Of a stretch of 64,000 bases of DNA, positions 53,936 to 61,404 are shown one piece after another; position 1 is the first letter of the stretch, and each line of letters opens with the position of its first letter. Made by a program: the position numbers and the translations under genes. The stretch is from Rahnella inusitata (lineage in GTDB: Bacteria; Pseudomonadota; Gammaproteobacteria; Enterobacterales; Enterobacteriaceae), in contig NZ_JYDE01000017.1 in the NCBI RefSeq assembly GCF_003263515.1, positions 186,001 through 250,000 on the forward strand. The letters are read 5' to 3'. The notes below the pieces were generated by a model that did not search any database, was not told where the DNA came from, and saw only the letters and a list, made by a program, of their open reading frames with translations.

Positions 53936-54423
53936 TGCTTTCTCCTGTTGAGCAAAACCGGCAGGCTGATGAGCGGCAGGAAAATCGCCCAGCCTGCGGC
54001 CATCAGCAGCCAGACGTAAGACGGTGAAGCCAGAAGGTTCATCGCGCCGAGCCGCATACCAAGGTAATACGCCAGCGGACCGCTGACCGCGCCGAGAGGA
54101 ATCAGCCAGTACCACGTCAGGCGAAGATGCCCGAGAAGCCACAGCCACCACGCGCTGAACCCCAGCCACAGCGCCATCATCCACGGCGGAACGCCGGTCG
54201 AACCGGTGAATTCAAACAGCCCGAGAATGCACCACAGCGAATCCAAAATAATGCCCAGCGAACACACTGCCGCCACCCACAAACGGCGACGCGACGGCGT
54301 AAATGCCAGCATCAGAAAACTGCTGATCAGCAGCAGCACAATAAATCGCTCGCGCCCCCATACGGCCAGCGTCCACCAGGCATCAAAGCCCAGCGTCAGC
54401 AGCCAGAAGCGCAGGGAATTCAT
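53932..54423 (-). CDS. DUF2878 membrane protein
   Basis: A 163-residue protein with five or six membrane helices and many Trp residues (FDAWWTLAVWGRERF, WLGFSAWWLWLLGHLRLTWYW). It is assigned to DUF2878 by composition and context. ATG 54423 overlaps the end of the Cfa-like gene (ATGA), so it is coupled. Function unknown. A longer frame reads into the neighbouring gene. Confidence 0.72.
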   Translation of the reverse strand: MNSLRFWLLTLGFDAWWTLAVWGRERFIVLLLISSFLMLAFTPSRRRLWVAAVCSLGIILDSLWCILGLFEFTGSTGVPPWMMALWLGFSAWWLWLLGHLRLTWYWLIPLGAVSGPLAYYLGMRLGAMNLLASPSYVWLLMAAGWAIFLPLISLPVLLNRRKQ

Positions 54424-55652
54424 GCGCGTCGCTCGGCAATCAGCTGGACGGTGCTGATGGTGCGGGCGCGGAATCCGGCCTCGCAGTAGCACAGGTAAAA
54501 CAGCCACAGGCGACGGAAACGCTCGTCCTGTGCGCCATCGAGCTGTGCGTTCCAGTAGCGCTGCACGCGTTCGCGCCATTCGTGCAAGGTGCGGGCATAG
54601 TCGAAACCGATATCGAACAGATCGCGCACCACCAGCCCGGTGCAGCGGGTCATGGTGTCATTCATGGCGGTGATGGAAGGCAGAAAACCGCCGGGAAACA
54701 CGTAGCGTTGAATGAAATCGACGTTGCGGCTGTACGAGGCGTAACGCTGATCGGCAATGGTGATGGCCTGAATCGCCATGCGTCCGTTGGGTTTGAGCAG
54801 GGCGTTGCAGCGTTTGAAGAAGGTTTTGAGATAACGCTTGCCGACCGCTTCGATCATCTCGATGGAGACCAGCTTGTCGAACTGTCCGCGCAGGGCGCGA
54901 TAGTCTTCGAACAGTACGGTAACGCGGTCGGTTAAACCGGCTTTTTCGATGCGCTGACAGGCAAAGTCGTACTGCTCGCGGGAAATGGTGGTGGTGGTGA
55001 CCTGGCAGCCGTATTCGCGCGCGGCGAACTCTGCCATCGCACCCCAGCCGGTACCGATTTCCAGCAAATGATCGCCCGCATGCAGTTGCAACTGATCGCA
55101 CAGACGGCGCATTTTCGCTTCCTGAGCCTGCTCCAGCGTCATCTGCGGTTCCTGATACCAGGCGGAAGAATAGAGCATCTTCTCATCGAGAAAGCCCTGA
55201 TAAAAATCGTTGCCGAGATCGTAGTGCGCAGAAATGTTTTTGCGCGCCTGCGACGGGCTGTTGCGGCGAAAGAAGTGGATCAGGCTGTTGACCGGCGCGG
55301 TGACCCAGCTCAGACGGGCTTCGAGCTTATCGACCAGCTTGAGGTTTTCCGCCAGCAGTTGCAGCACGGTGGTCAGATTGGGCGTCGTCCAGTCGCCGTC
55401 AATGTAACTTTCCCCGGCGGCGATGCTGCCGCCGAGTAACACACGACGGTAGGCGCGCAGATTGTGTACCTCGATTTCGCCCTGCAACGGCGCGGCCGGG
55501 TCACCAAAAAAGACGGCATTTTCACCGGCTTCCTGCAGGGTCAGACCGGCACCATGCAGCTGTTTTAAAACGCCGAGAATCAGTGCGCGTGCAGCCTTGC
55601 TGCGCCGGTTAGTCGCCCCATCGCGGGCGAGTTGCACTTCGGGTTGGCTCAT
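54420..55652 (-). CDS. Cyclopropane-fatty-acyl-phospholipid synthase-like methyltransferase
   Basis: A 410-residue SAM-dependent methyltransferase of the Cfa family, acting on membrane phospholipid acyl chains. ISAHYDLGNDFYQGFLD, LLEIGTGWGAMAEFAA (SAM loop) and SIEMIEAVG align with E. coli Cfa. Two active-site residues differ: C139 is Ser here (S163, MLYSSAWY) and H266 is Gln (Q295, MAIQAIT), while E239 is kept (E268). That argues for an unsaturated-lipid methyltransferase of another type, such as methylation or furan-fatty-acid synthesis, rather than cyclopropane formation. AAGGA precedes ATG 55652. It sits in a cluster with DUF1365 and an FAD oxidoreductase. Confidence 0.88.
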   Translation of the reverse strand: MSQPEVQLARDGATNRRSKAARALILGVLKQLHGAGLTLQEAGENAVFFGDPAAPLQGEIEVHNLRAYRRVLLGGSIAAGESYIDGDWTTPNLTTVLQLLAENLKLVDKLEARLSWVTAPVNSLIHFFRRNSPSQARKNISAHYDLGNDFYQGFLDEKMLYSSAWYQEPQMTLEQAQEAKMRRLCDQLQLHAGDHLLEIGTGWGAMAEFAAREYGCQVTTTTISREQYDFACQRIEKAGLTDRVTVLFEDYRALRGQFDKLVSIEMIEAVGKRYLKTFFKRCNALLKPNGRMAIQAITIADQRYASYSRNVDFIQRYVFPGGFLPSITAMNDTMTRCTGLVVRDLFDIGFDYARTLHEWRERVQRYWNAQLDGAQDERFRRLWLFYLCYCEAGFRARTISTVQLIAERRA

Positions 55653-55654
55653 GG

Positions 55655-56371
55655 TCAGTCCTTATCAACAGGAGGATGCGAATAAATCGGTGCCCGTTTC
55701 AGCCACAGTTTCACGGCCTGCCAGTAAATGGTCAGGGCGGTTTTTGCGGTCATCAGGGGCAGTCGCCACAATTGCTTGCGCAGCGCCTCGCGGGTGAGCG
55801 GGAGCGACTTCAGCGACAGAGCGGCATCGAATTCACGTTCTTTGCGGTGATTTTCGATAGTGATGTGTAACTCTTTTCCGGGAGGTGTCAGCCGCCAGTG
55901 ATAGACCATGTCCATCGGATTGAAGGGCGACACATGAAAGGCTTTCGGCACCGGCTGCGAGCCGTCGGGGACGACGGCGTAAGTGTGGCGTTCGTTCCAG
56001 GGCGTATTACGCACCTCGGCCAGCATCCAGCGCAAAACTCCGGTCTTATCATAAAGGTAGTAAAAATTAACCGGATTGAAATAACAGCCGAAATAACACA
56101 GCTGGCACAGCAACATCACGCGGCCATCAGGGCGTTCCCCGGTCAGTTCGGCAATTCTGTTCTGTGCTTTGGTTTTGATGTCGCCGCCGCCGAGATAATC
56201 TTTGCGGCGAAAGCTGGCGGCGGAAAATCTTTCCAGTTTGATGCCAACGGCGGGCAACTGCTCCAGTTCGTCGAGATCAATCAGCGGCATAAAAATGTCG
56301 TAGTCGAAGCGATGCTCAACCGGCGTAAACCGGCGATGGCGCACCGTGCCGACGTACAGCGTGCTGTTCAT
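55655..56371 (-). CDS. DUF1365 family protein
   Basis: A 238-residue protein: LYVGTVRHRRFTPVEHRFDYDIFMPLIDLDEL opens it and YFNPVNFYYLYDKTG, then MDMVYHWRLTPPGKEL, define the family. DUF1365 genes nearly always neighbour a Cfa-like and an FAD oxidoreductase gene, so a joint lipid modification is likely. The enzymatic role is unproven. Its ATG overlaps the FAD oxidoreductase stop by four bases. Confidence 0.85.
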   Translation of the reverse strand: MNSTLYVGTVRHRRFTPVEHRFDYDIFMPLIDLDELEQLPAVGIKLERFSAASFRRKDYLGGGDIKTKAQNRIAELTGERPDGRVMLLCQLCYFGCYFNPVNFYYLYDKTGVLRWMLAEVRNTPWNERHTYAVVPDGSQPVPKAFHVSPFNPMDMVYHWRLTPPGKELHITIENHRKEREFDAALSLKSLPLTREALRKQLWRLPLMTAKTALTIYWQAVKLWLKRAPIYSHPPVDKD

Positions 56372-57729
56372 GACATTTCCAGCGCAGCAGGCGTGTGTTG
56401 TTCAGCTTCGCGTTGCAGCTGCAAATCCAGTTGTTCGACCACGTCGCGGGCGCTGTTCACGCCATCCTCATGAAAACCGTTGTACCAGTACGCGCCGCAA
56501 AACCAGGTACGGTGATGGCCATTGATGCGAAAACGCTGCTGTTGCGCGTGATGGCTGGCCAGATTCAGCACCGGATGCATGTAGGTTGCGCGGAACAGCA
56601 CTTTGCTTTCATCAATCGGCGAGAGCGGATTGAGCGAAACGCAGAACGTTTGCGGTGCTTCCAGCCCCTGCAAAATATTCATGTTATAGGTCACGCTGGC
56701 GCGGCGGGTGTGCGCCGGGCTGGTATCGCGCATATCGGCACGGGAGGAAGATTTCAGCGAATTGGGCAACTGATAATTCCAGCTCGCCCACGCGCGTTTT
56801 TCACGCGGCAGCAGACGGGTGTCGGTATGCAGGATAACGTCGTTGGCCTGATACGGCAGTGCGCCGAGAACGGCACGTTCTTGCGTCGTGGCGCTGTCGC
56901 CCAAAATCGCCAGCGCCTGATCGGAATGGCAGGCGAAAATCACCTGATCAAAGGATTCGTCGCCGCGCGTGGTGGAGTGAAGCGTCACGTTGCTGGCGGT
57001 GCGGGTGATGTTGGTCACCGGCGTGTTAGTGCGCAGCGTCACGCGGCGCGGCAACTTTTCCTGCATCTTGCGAATGTATTCCCGCGAGCCGCCGGGCACC
57101 ACCATCCACTGCGGACGGTTCGTCACATCGAGCAGACCATGGTTGTCGAAAAATCGCAGAAACATCGACAGAGGGAAATTCGCCATATCGCTCAGGGAAG
57201 AAGACCAGATCGCCGCACCCATCGGTAATACATAGTGCAGGGCGAAAAACGGCGTGAAACCGTTCTGATCGAGCAAATCGGCCAGCGTATCTTCGTCATT
57301 GTGCGCATTGAGCAGACGCGCTTTGCACAGTTTGTTAAAGCGCAAAATTTCCCTAATAAACCGCCAGAACTGCGGTTTGAAGAAATTACGTCGCTGAGCA
57401 AACAGGCTGTTGAGCGAGTGGCCGTTATACTCCAGCCCGCTCACCGGGTTGCGCACCGAGAAACTCATTTCAGTCGGCGTGCCTTCAATGCCCAGCTCTT
57501 TGAGCAACGCGATGAAACCGGGATAGGTGCGGGTGTTATAGACAATAAAACCGGTGTCGATGGCGTACGTTTTACCGTCGCAAACCACGTCCTGCGTGGC
57601 GGTATGTCCGCCCAGCGTCTCCGCAGATTCAAATACGGTAATTTCTGCATCAGGCTGGCGTTGTGCCAGTAACCACGCACAGCTCAGACCGGAAATACCG
57701 CTGCCGACGATAGCCACTTTTGTTGTCAT
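56368..57729 (-). CDS. FAD-dependent amine-oxidase-type oxidoreductase
   Basis: A 453-residue flavoprotein with an N-terminal Rossmann loop VAIVGSGISGLSCAWLL (about residues 4-20) and the second FAD motif ESAETLGGHTAT. The C-terminus FCGAYWYNGFHEDGVNSARDVVE is the family-typical end. In this cluster type it would oxidise or desaturate the acyl chain next to the methyl group. ATG 57729 is one base after the SDR stop region. Confidence 0.85.
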   Translation of the reverse strand: MTTKVAIVGSGISGLSCAWLLAQRQPDAEITVFESAETLGGHTATQDVVCDGKTYAIDTGFIVYNTRTYPGFIALLKELGIEGTPTEMSFSVRNPVSGLEYNGHSLNSLFAQRRNFFKPQFWRFIREILRFNKLCKARLLNAHNDEDTLADLLDQNGFTPFFALHYVLPMGAAIWSSSLSDMANFPLSMFLRFFDNHGLLDVTNRPQWMVVPGGSREYIRKMQEKLPRRVTLRTNTPVTNITRTASNVTLHSTTRGDESFDQVIFACHSDQALAILGDSATTQERAVLGALPYQANDVILHTDTRLLPREKRAWASWNYQLPNSLKSSSRADMRDTSPAHTRRASVTYNMNILQGLEAPQTFCVSLNPLSPIDESKVLFRATYMHPVLNLASHHAQQQRFRINGHHRTWFCGAYWYNGFHEDGVNSARDVVEQLDLQLQREAEQHTPAALEMS

Positions 57730-57730
57730 C

Positions 57731-58447
57731 TTATCTCACCATTTTTCGGCTTAACCATTTTTGAATGCTGACCGGCAGCAGCGAGGCGACCTTCAGTAAG
57801 CGGGCAAAAAGTGGCGGGAAGGCAATTTCACTGGCACCGTGCGCCAGCTTTTTACGAATATGTGCCGAGGCCTGATTGACGGTCACCATCATCGGCATCG
57901 GGAAGTCATTGCGTGAAGTGAGGGGCGTATCGACAAAGCCCGGCTGGATCAGCGAAACGTGGATGTCCCGCGCTATCAGGTCGACCGACAGCGAACGGGC
58001 GAAATACGCCAGCGCCGCTTTGGATGCCCCGTAAGCTTCAGCGCGCGGGAACGGCAGCAAGGAGGCGGTGGAACCGACCAGCGCGACGCGGCTGCCCGCC
58101 GCTAAACCCGGCAGCAGGGCATCGAGACAGTTCACCGGCCCCATAAAATTGGTACTAATGACCCGCGCGACTTTTTCAGCCTCAACCACGCCATTATCCA
58201 GATACTCACAGGTTCCGGCGCAGAGGATGACTAAATCTGCTGTCACGCCCTGCAATGCCTGACGTGTTTCATCCAAATCCGTAATATCAAAACGCAGCGG
58301 AATAATCAAAGGACTGTGCGCGGCCACGGCGTCAAGTTTGGCGGCGTCGCGCCCGCAGGCGGTCACTTCCCAGCCTTCATCGGCGTAATCCTGCGCCAGT
58401 TGCTGACCGATACCCGAACTGGCACCGGTAATCAGTACGCGGCGCAT
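57731..58447 (-). CDS. Short-chain dehydrogenase/reductase (SDR)
   Basis: A 238-residue classical SDR: the cofactor loop TGASSGIG (residues 7-14), NNAG-equivalent ILCAGTCEY, the active Ser in LVGSTASLL, and YGASKAA as YxxxK. The VTACGRD region suggests NADP. Its substrate is probably a lipid or fatty aldehyde/ketone, from context. It ends one base before the start of the FAD gene and overlaps the SnoaL-like gene stop by one base. Confidence 0.85.
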   Translation of the reverse strand: MRRVLITGASSGIGQQLAQDYADEGWEVTACGRDAAKLDAVAAHSPLIIPLRFDITDLDETRQALQGVTADLVILCAGTCEYLDNGVVEAEKVARVISTNFMGPVNCLDALLPGLAAGSRVALVGSTASLLPFPRAEAYGASKAALAYFARSLSVDLIARDIHVSLIQPGFVDTPLTSRNDFPMPMMVTVNQASAHIRKKLAHGASEIAFPPLFARLLKVASLLPVSIQKWLSRKMVR

Positions 58448-58899
58448 TATTTCAACCTGGCTTTAATGGCGCGGACGGCACCGCCGAGCATCGGGACGTG
58501 CTCGTAAATCATCGCGCCGAGATCGTAATAATCACGCTGGTAGATGATACGGTTTTCCGCCAGACGTAAATGGCTGGCGCCGTTAAGTGACATCGCGTGG
58601 CCTTTTTTCAATGACGGATGGGAATACTCCATCCGCCAGAATAACGATGCTTCATCGCCCTGAACCAGCGCAGGCTGAATATCAAAGCGGCAGTAGTTAA
58701 CTTTTTTGAGCAGCTGCGCGAAGTAACGCTCCAGCGCGTCGACGCCGTCGTAATGTGATACCGGATCGATAAACACCACGTGCGGATGATAGATGCGCGA
58801 CAGCTGCGGGAGCAGGCTCATGTCCAGATGACGATAAAAGTCACAGAGTCGTGTCAATACGTCGGCGGGCAGGGGAGGTTCAGGAAAATGTTTAATCAT
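58447..58899 (-). CDS. SnoaL/NTF2-like protein
   Basis: A 150-residue protein of the nuclear transport factor 2 fold: FYRHLDMSLLPQLSRIYHPHVVFIDPVSHYDGVDALERYFAQLL is the typical start, WRMEYSHPSLKKGHAMSLNGASHLRLAENRIIYQRDYYDLG the middle. Such proteins act as small isomerases or binding domains. It has single-base overlaps with both neighbours in the operon. Confidence 0.78.
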   Translation of the reverse strand: MIKHFPEPPLPADVLTRLCDFYRHLDMSLLPQLSRIYHPHVVFIDPVSHYDGVDALERYFAQLLKKVNYCRFDIQPALVQGDEASLFWRMEYSHPSLKKGHAMSLNGASHLRLAENRIIYQRDYYDLGAMIYEHVPMLGGAVRAIKARLK

Positions 58900-59732
58900 T
58901 ATTTTTCCTTAAATTTGTGTAACGGGACGATGGTCGGATCATCGAAAGGAACGTCTTCTGCCTCCTCGTGACTACCTGCCTCCGCTGCCAGCAACACCGA
59001 GGCGCTGCCAAGCAAAATGATCGTGAGCCCTTGCTCCACCCACTGAGCCATACGTAAACGCTCAATCTGCGTCAGTTTTCCTTCCGCCCAGACATAAATC
59101 CGATCGCACAACAGATTTTCTAAATGTGGATCTTCGAGCGGCGCGGGCAGAACTTCCACCTGCATCCCTTCTTCACAACGAACTATCGCTTCCAGCCACA
59201 GTTCGGCGGTGTCAATGACGCCCCAGCCCAGCACCACAGCCCGAAGGCCAGGCCGTTTGCGGGCGGCGTTCATGCACATCACCGCGTGCTCAATCACCAG
59301 GCCATCGAACAGGCTGCGCAAGGTACGCAGGCGGTGATCGCCGGGGTTAAGGCGCGCACGCAGCGGGCGGAAGACATTATCGACCAGCGCTGCGGCCGGA
59401 TATTCGCGACCCAGTTCGGTTATCACCTGACGCACTTTCTGATTCTGGCCTTTTTGCAGCGCGGTCAGCAGCCGGTGCTCGGATTCTGACCAGTCGCCGG
59501 ATAATGCCTCGACTTTGCCTTCGAGCAGCGATTTGACCTGACCGACCGGGATACCGCGTTCTATCCAGCCAAGAATGGTGCGGATGGTGTCGAGATCGTC
59601 GTCATTAAACAGCCGGTGGCCGCCTTCTGTGCGCTGCGGTTTAAGCAGGCCGTAACGGCGTTGCCACGCACGGAGCGTGACCGGATTGATACCACAAATG
59701 CGAGCAACCTCGCCGATGCTGTAAAGTGACAT
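58899..59732 (-). CDS. MerR-family regulator, MlrA/class II LitR-like
   Basis: A 277-residue regulator whose N-terminus (MSLYSIGEVARICGINPVTL, then AWQRRYGLLKPQR and GGHRLFND) is near-identical to E. coli MlrA. The C-terminal domain is of the LitR/CarH cobalamin-binding shape but lacks a DxHxxG-type His ligand; GWGVIDTAELWLE stands in that region. It is therefore more like MlrA or class II LitR, which work without B12. It has about 30 residues more than MlrA at the C-terminus. First gene of the operon; an MlrA-type site lies upstream. Confidence 0.85.
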   Translation of the reverse strand: MSLYSIGEVARICGINPVTLRAWQRRYGLLKPQRTEGGHRLFNDDDLDTIRTILGWIERGIPVGQVKSLLEGKVEALSGDWSESEHRLLTALQKGQNQKVRQVITELGREYPAAALVDNVFRPLRARLNPGDHRLRTLRSLFDGLVIEHAVMCMNAARKRPGLRAVVLGWGVIDTAELWLEAIVRCEEGMQVEVLPAPLEDPHLENLLCDRIYVWAEGKLTQIERLRMAQWVEQGLTIILLGSASVLLAAEAGSHEEAEDVPFDDPTIVPLHKFKEK

Positions 59733-59784
59733 TCGCTACCCAAATATTCATAAGACTAATGTTAACTCTAGCGTCTTGGCTCAA

Positions 59785-59816
59785 AGTTGTACAACTTTAT
59801 TATTTTTGTACAACTT
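59785..59816. promoter_or_regulatory. MlrA-type operator upstream of the MerR operon
   Basis: AAAGTTGTACAACTTT (59783-59798) is a 16-base perfect palindrome. TTGTACAACTT recurs 19 bases on (59806-59816). Taken as half-sites, TTGTACA-N13-TGTACAA is very close to the E. coli MlrA site at csgD (TTGTACA-N12-TGTACAA). It lies 55-85 bases before the merR start and on the other side before the XRE gene, so it could serve both. Confidence 0.65.
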
Positions 59817-59909
59817 AGCTAATACTAACGGATTACATTATTTTAACTTGCCAGTTTCCCTGATTAGAGATAATTTCCCTGTATTGAGAATTCGGGTAAG
59901 GGAACGGGA

Positions 59910-60479
59910 ATGGAAGACGAACAGGACAGCCACGATTTACGGCTGGCAGAACGGCTGGCGGAATTACGCATTGGGCAGGGTTGGTCGCTTGAACAGCTGG
60001 CGCAGCGGACCGGCATCAGCCGGGCCACGCTGTCGCGCATCGAACGGGCGGAAACCAGCCCGACCGCGTCGGTACTGGGAAAGCTGAGCGCAACGTATGG
60101 CCTGACCACGTCAAGACTGCTGATGGCGCTGGAAGACAATCCGCCGGAGCTGATTCGCGCCGCCCTGCAACCGGTCTGGCATGATCGCGAAACCGGTTTC
60201 GAACGTCGCTCGGTATCCGCGCCTGCACCGGGTTTTCGCGCTGAACTGATTTCCGGCCGGTTAAAAGCCGGTGCCACCATTGTTTATGATTCCCCGCCGG
60301 TTGTCGGCCTGGAGCAGCACATCTGGATGTTGGAAGGCCTGCTGGATTTCACGCTGGATTCGCGCTGTTATCGGCTCGAACCGGGCGATTGCCTGCGATT
60401 TCATCTTCACGGCGCATCCTCCTTTTATGTTCCGGGCCCGGCCGATGCGCGTTATGCGATCGTCATCTCCCGTCCTTAA
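59910..60479 (+). CDS. XRE-family regulator with C-terminal cupin domain
   Basis: A 189-residue regulator: the helix-turn-helix at about residues 11-65 (LRIGQGWSLEQLAQRTGISRATLSRIERAETSPTASVLGKL) is followed by a cupin sensor domain (about 105-187, HIWMLEGLLDFTLDSRCYRLEPGDCLRFHLHG). AAGGGA precedes ATG 59910. It is 27 bases from the GNAT gene and probably its regulator. The effector is unknown. Confidence 0.86.
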   Translation: MEDEQDSHDLRLAERLAELRIGQGWSLEQLAQRTGISRATLSRIERAETSPTASVLGKLSATYGLTTSRLLMALEDNPPELIRAALQPVWHDRETGFERRSVSAPAPGFRAELISGRLKAGATIVYDSPPVVGLEQHIWMLEGLLDFTLDSRCYRLEPGDCLRFHLHGASSFYVPGPADARYAIVISRP

Positions 60480-60506
60480 TCTCAGTCAGAAATAAGGTGT
60501 AACGCT

Positions 60507-61043
60507 ATGCAAAGCGGCAGTGAAATAGTGATCAGTGAAGTGCAGGGCGGTGTGCTACCGGCAGCCGATCTCGATGCCCTGGCGGAGACGCTGATGCAGT
60601 CAGTCGCGCTGGGTGCGAGTATTGGTTTCGTGCTGCCGTTTGGATTTGTGCAGGCGCAGGCGTTCTGGCAAAAGCTGTTGCCCGCTTTCGAGCGCGGAGA
60701 ACGGCGTTTGCTGGTGGCGCGCCTTGACGGGATTATCGTGGGAACGGTGCAACTGGTGGTCGATCAGCCTGCTAACGGTGAACATCGCGGGGATGTGGTG
60801 AAACTGATGGTGCACCCGGATGGCCGCCGTAAAGGCATCGCCCGTCTGTTGATGGAGCGGGTTGAAACGCTGGCGCGCGAAGCAGGCAAAACGCTGCTGG
60901 TGCTGGACACGGTCACCGGCAGCCCTGCGCAGACACTTTATGAAAATCAGGGTTTTACGCTGAGTGGCATGATTCCGCATTACGCGATGTCGACCGGGGG
61001 AATTCTGGAGTCAACGAGTGTGATGTATAAGGTATTGATTTGA
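60507..61043 (+). CDS. GNAT-family N-acetyltransferase
   Basis: A 178-residue acetyltransferase with the acetyl-CoA motif VVKLMVHPDGRRKGIARLLMERVE (R/Q-x-x-G-x-G/A form) and LLVLDTVTGSPAQTLYENQGFTLSG. The target is unknown; small molecules such as amines or antibiotics are possible. It follows the XRE-cupin gene in one transcript. The stop is immediately followed by a GTGCAGC/GCTGCAC hairpin. Confidence 0.85.
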   Translation: MQSGSEIVISEVQGGVLPAADLDALAETLMQSVALGASIGFVLPFGFVQAQAFWQKLLPAFERGERRLLVARLDGIIVGTVQLVVDQPANGEHRGDVVKLMVHPDGRRKGIARLLMERVETLAREAGKTLLVLDTVTGSPAQTLYENQGFTLSGMIPHYAMSTGGILESTSVMYKVLI

Positions 61044-61404
61044 GTGCAGCAGAACGCTGCACCCTGGATGCCTAAGTCGGATCGAAAATATTTCGGTTTC
61101 TCACGAACAGCGATCACTTACCCTACTGTGCTGAAACCGCCCAAAGAGGGCCAGGACGGGCCCTCTTTGGAATCTCCACGTGTTTTAAAACATGCACTGC
61201 CGCTGGAACGAAGGACGTGTTCTGTAGCTCCCGCGTGTGGCGCAAAACCCTGCGGCAATGACTGTGGCTGCTGAAACAGAGCCGGGATGCATGGCACGTG
61301 TTTTGAAGAGTCCGGGATTCTTAAGGGCGGCGGCGATAAGCCGTCCTTAAGGCCGGTTTGGGTGGCAACCCAAGGTTTTGACCTTGAAGTCGATTTTAAA
61401 GCCG
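61044..61404. repeat. Hairpin-rich non-coding stretch
   Basis: Consecutive inverted repeats fill this stretch: GTGCAGC/GCTGCAC (61044-61062), CCAAAGAGGGCC/GGCCCTCTTTGG (61141-61170), CTTAAGG...CCTTAAG (61320-61351), TTGGGT-GGCA-ACCCAA (61358-61373) and a GTGTTTTAAAACA-like core near 61180. Short open frames here look non-coding. It could be a composite dispersed repeat or a structured RNA; I cannot tell. Confidence 0.55.
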
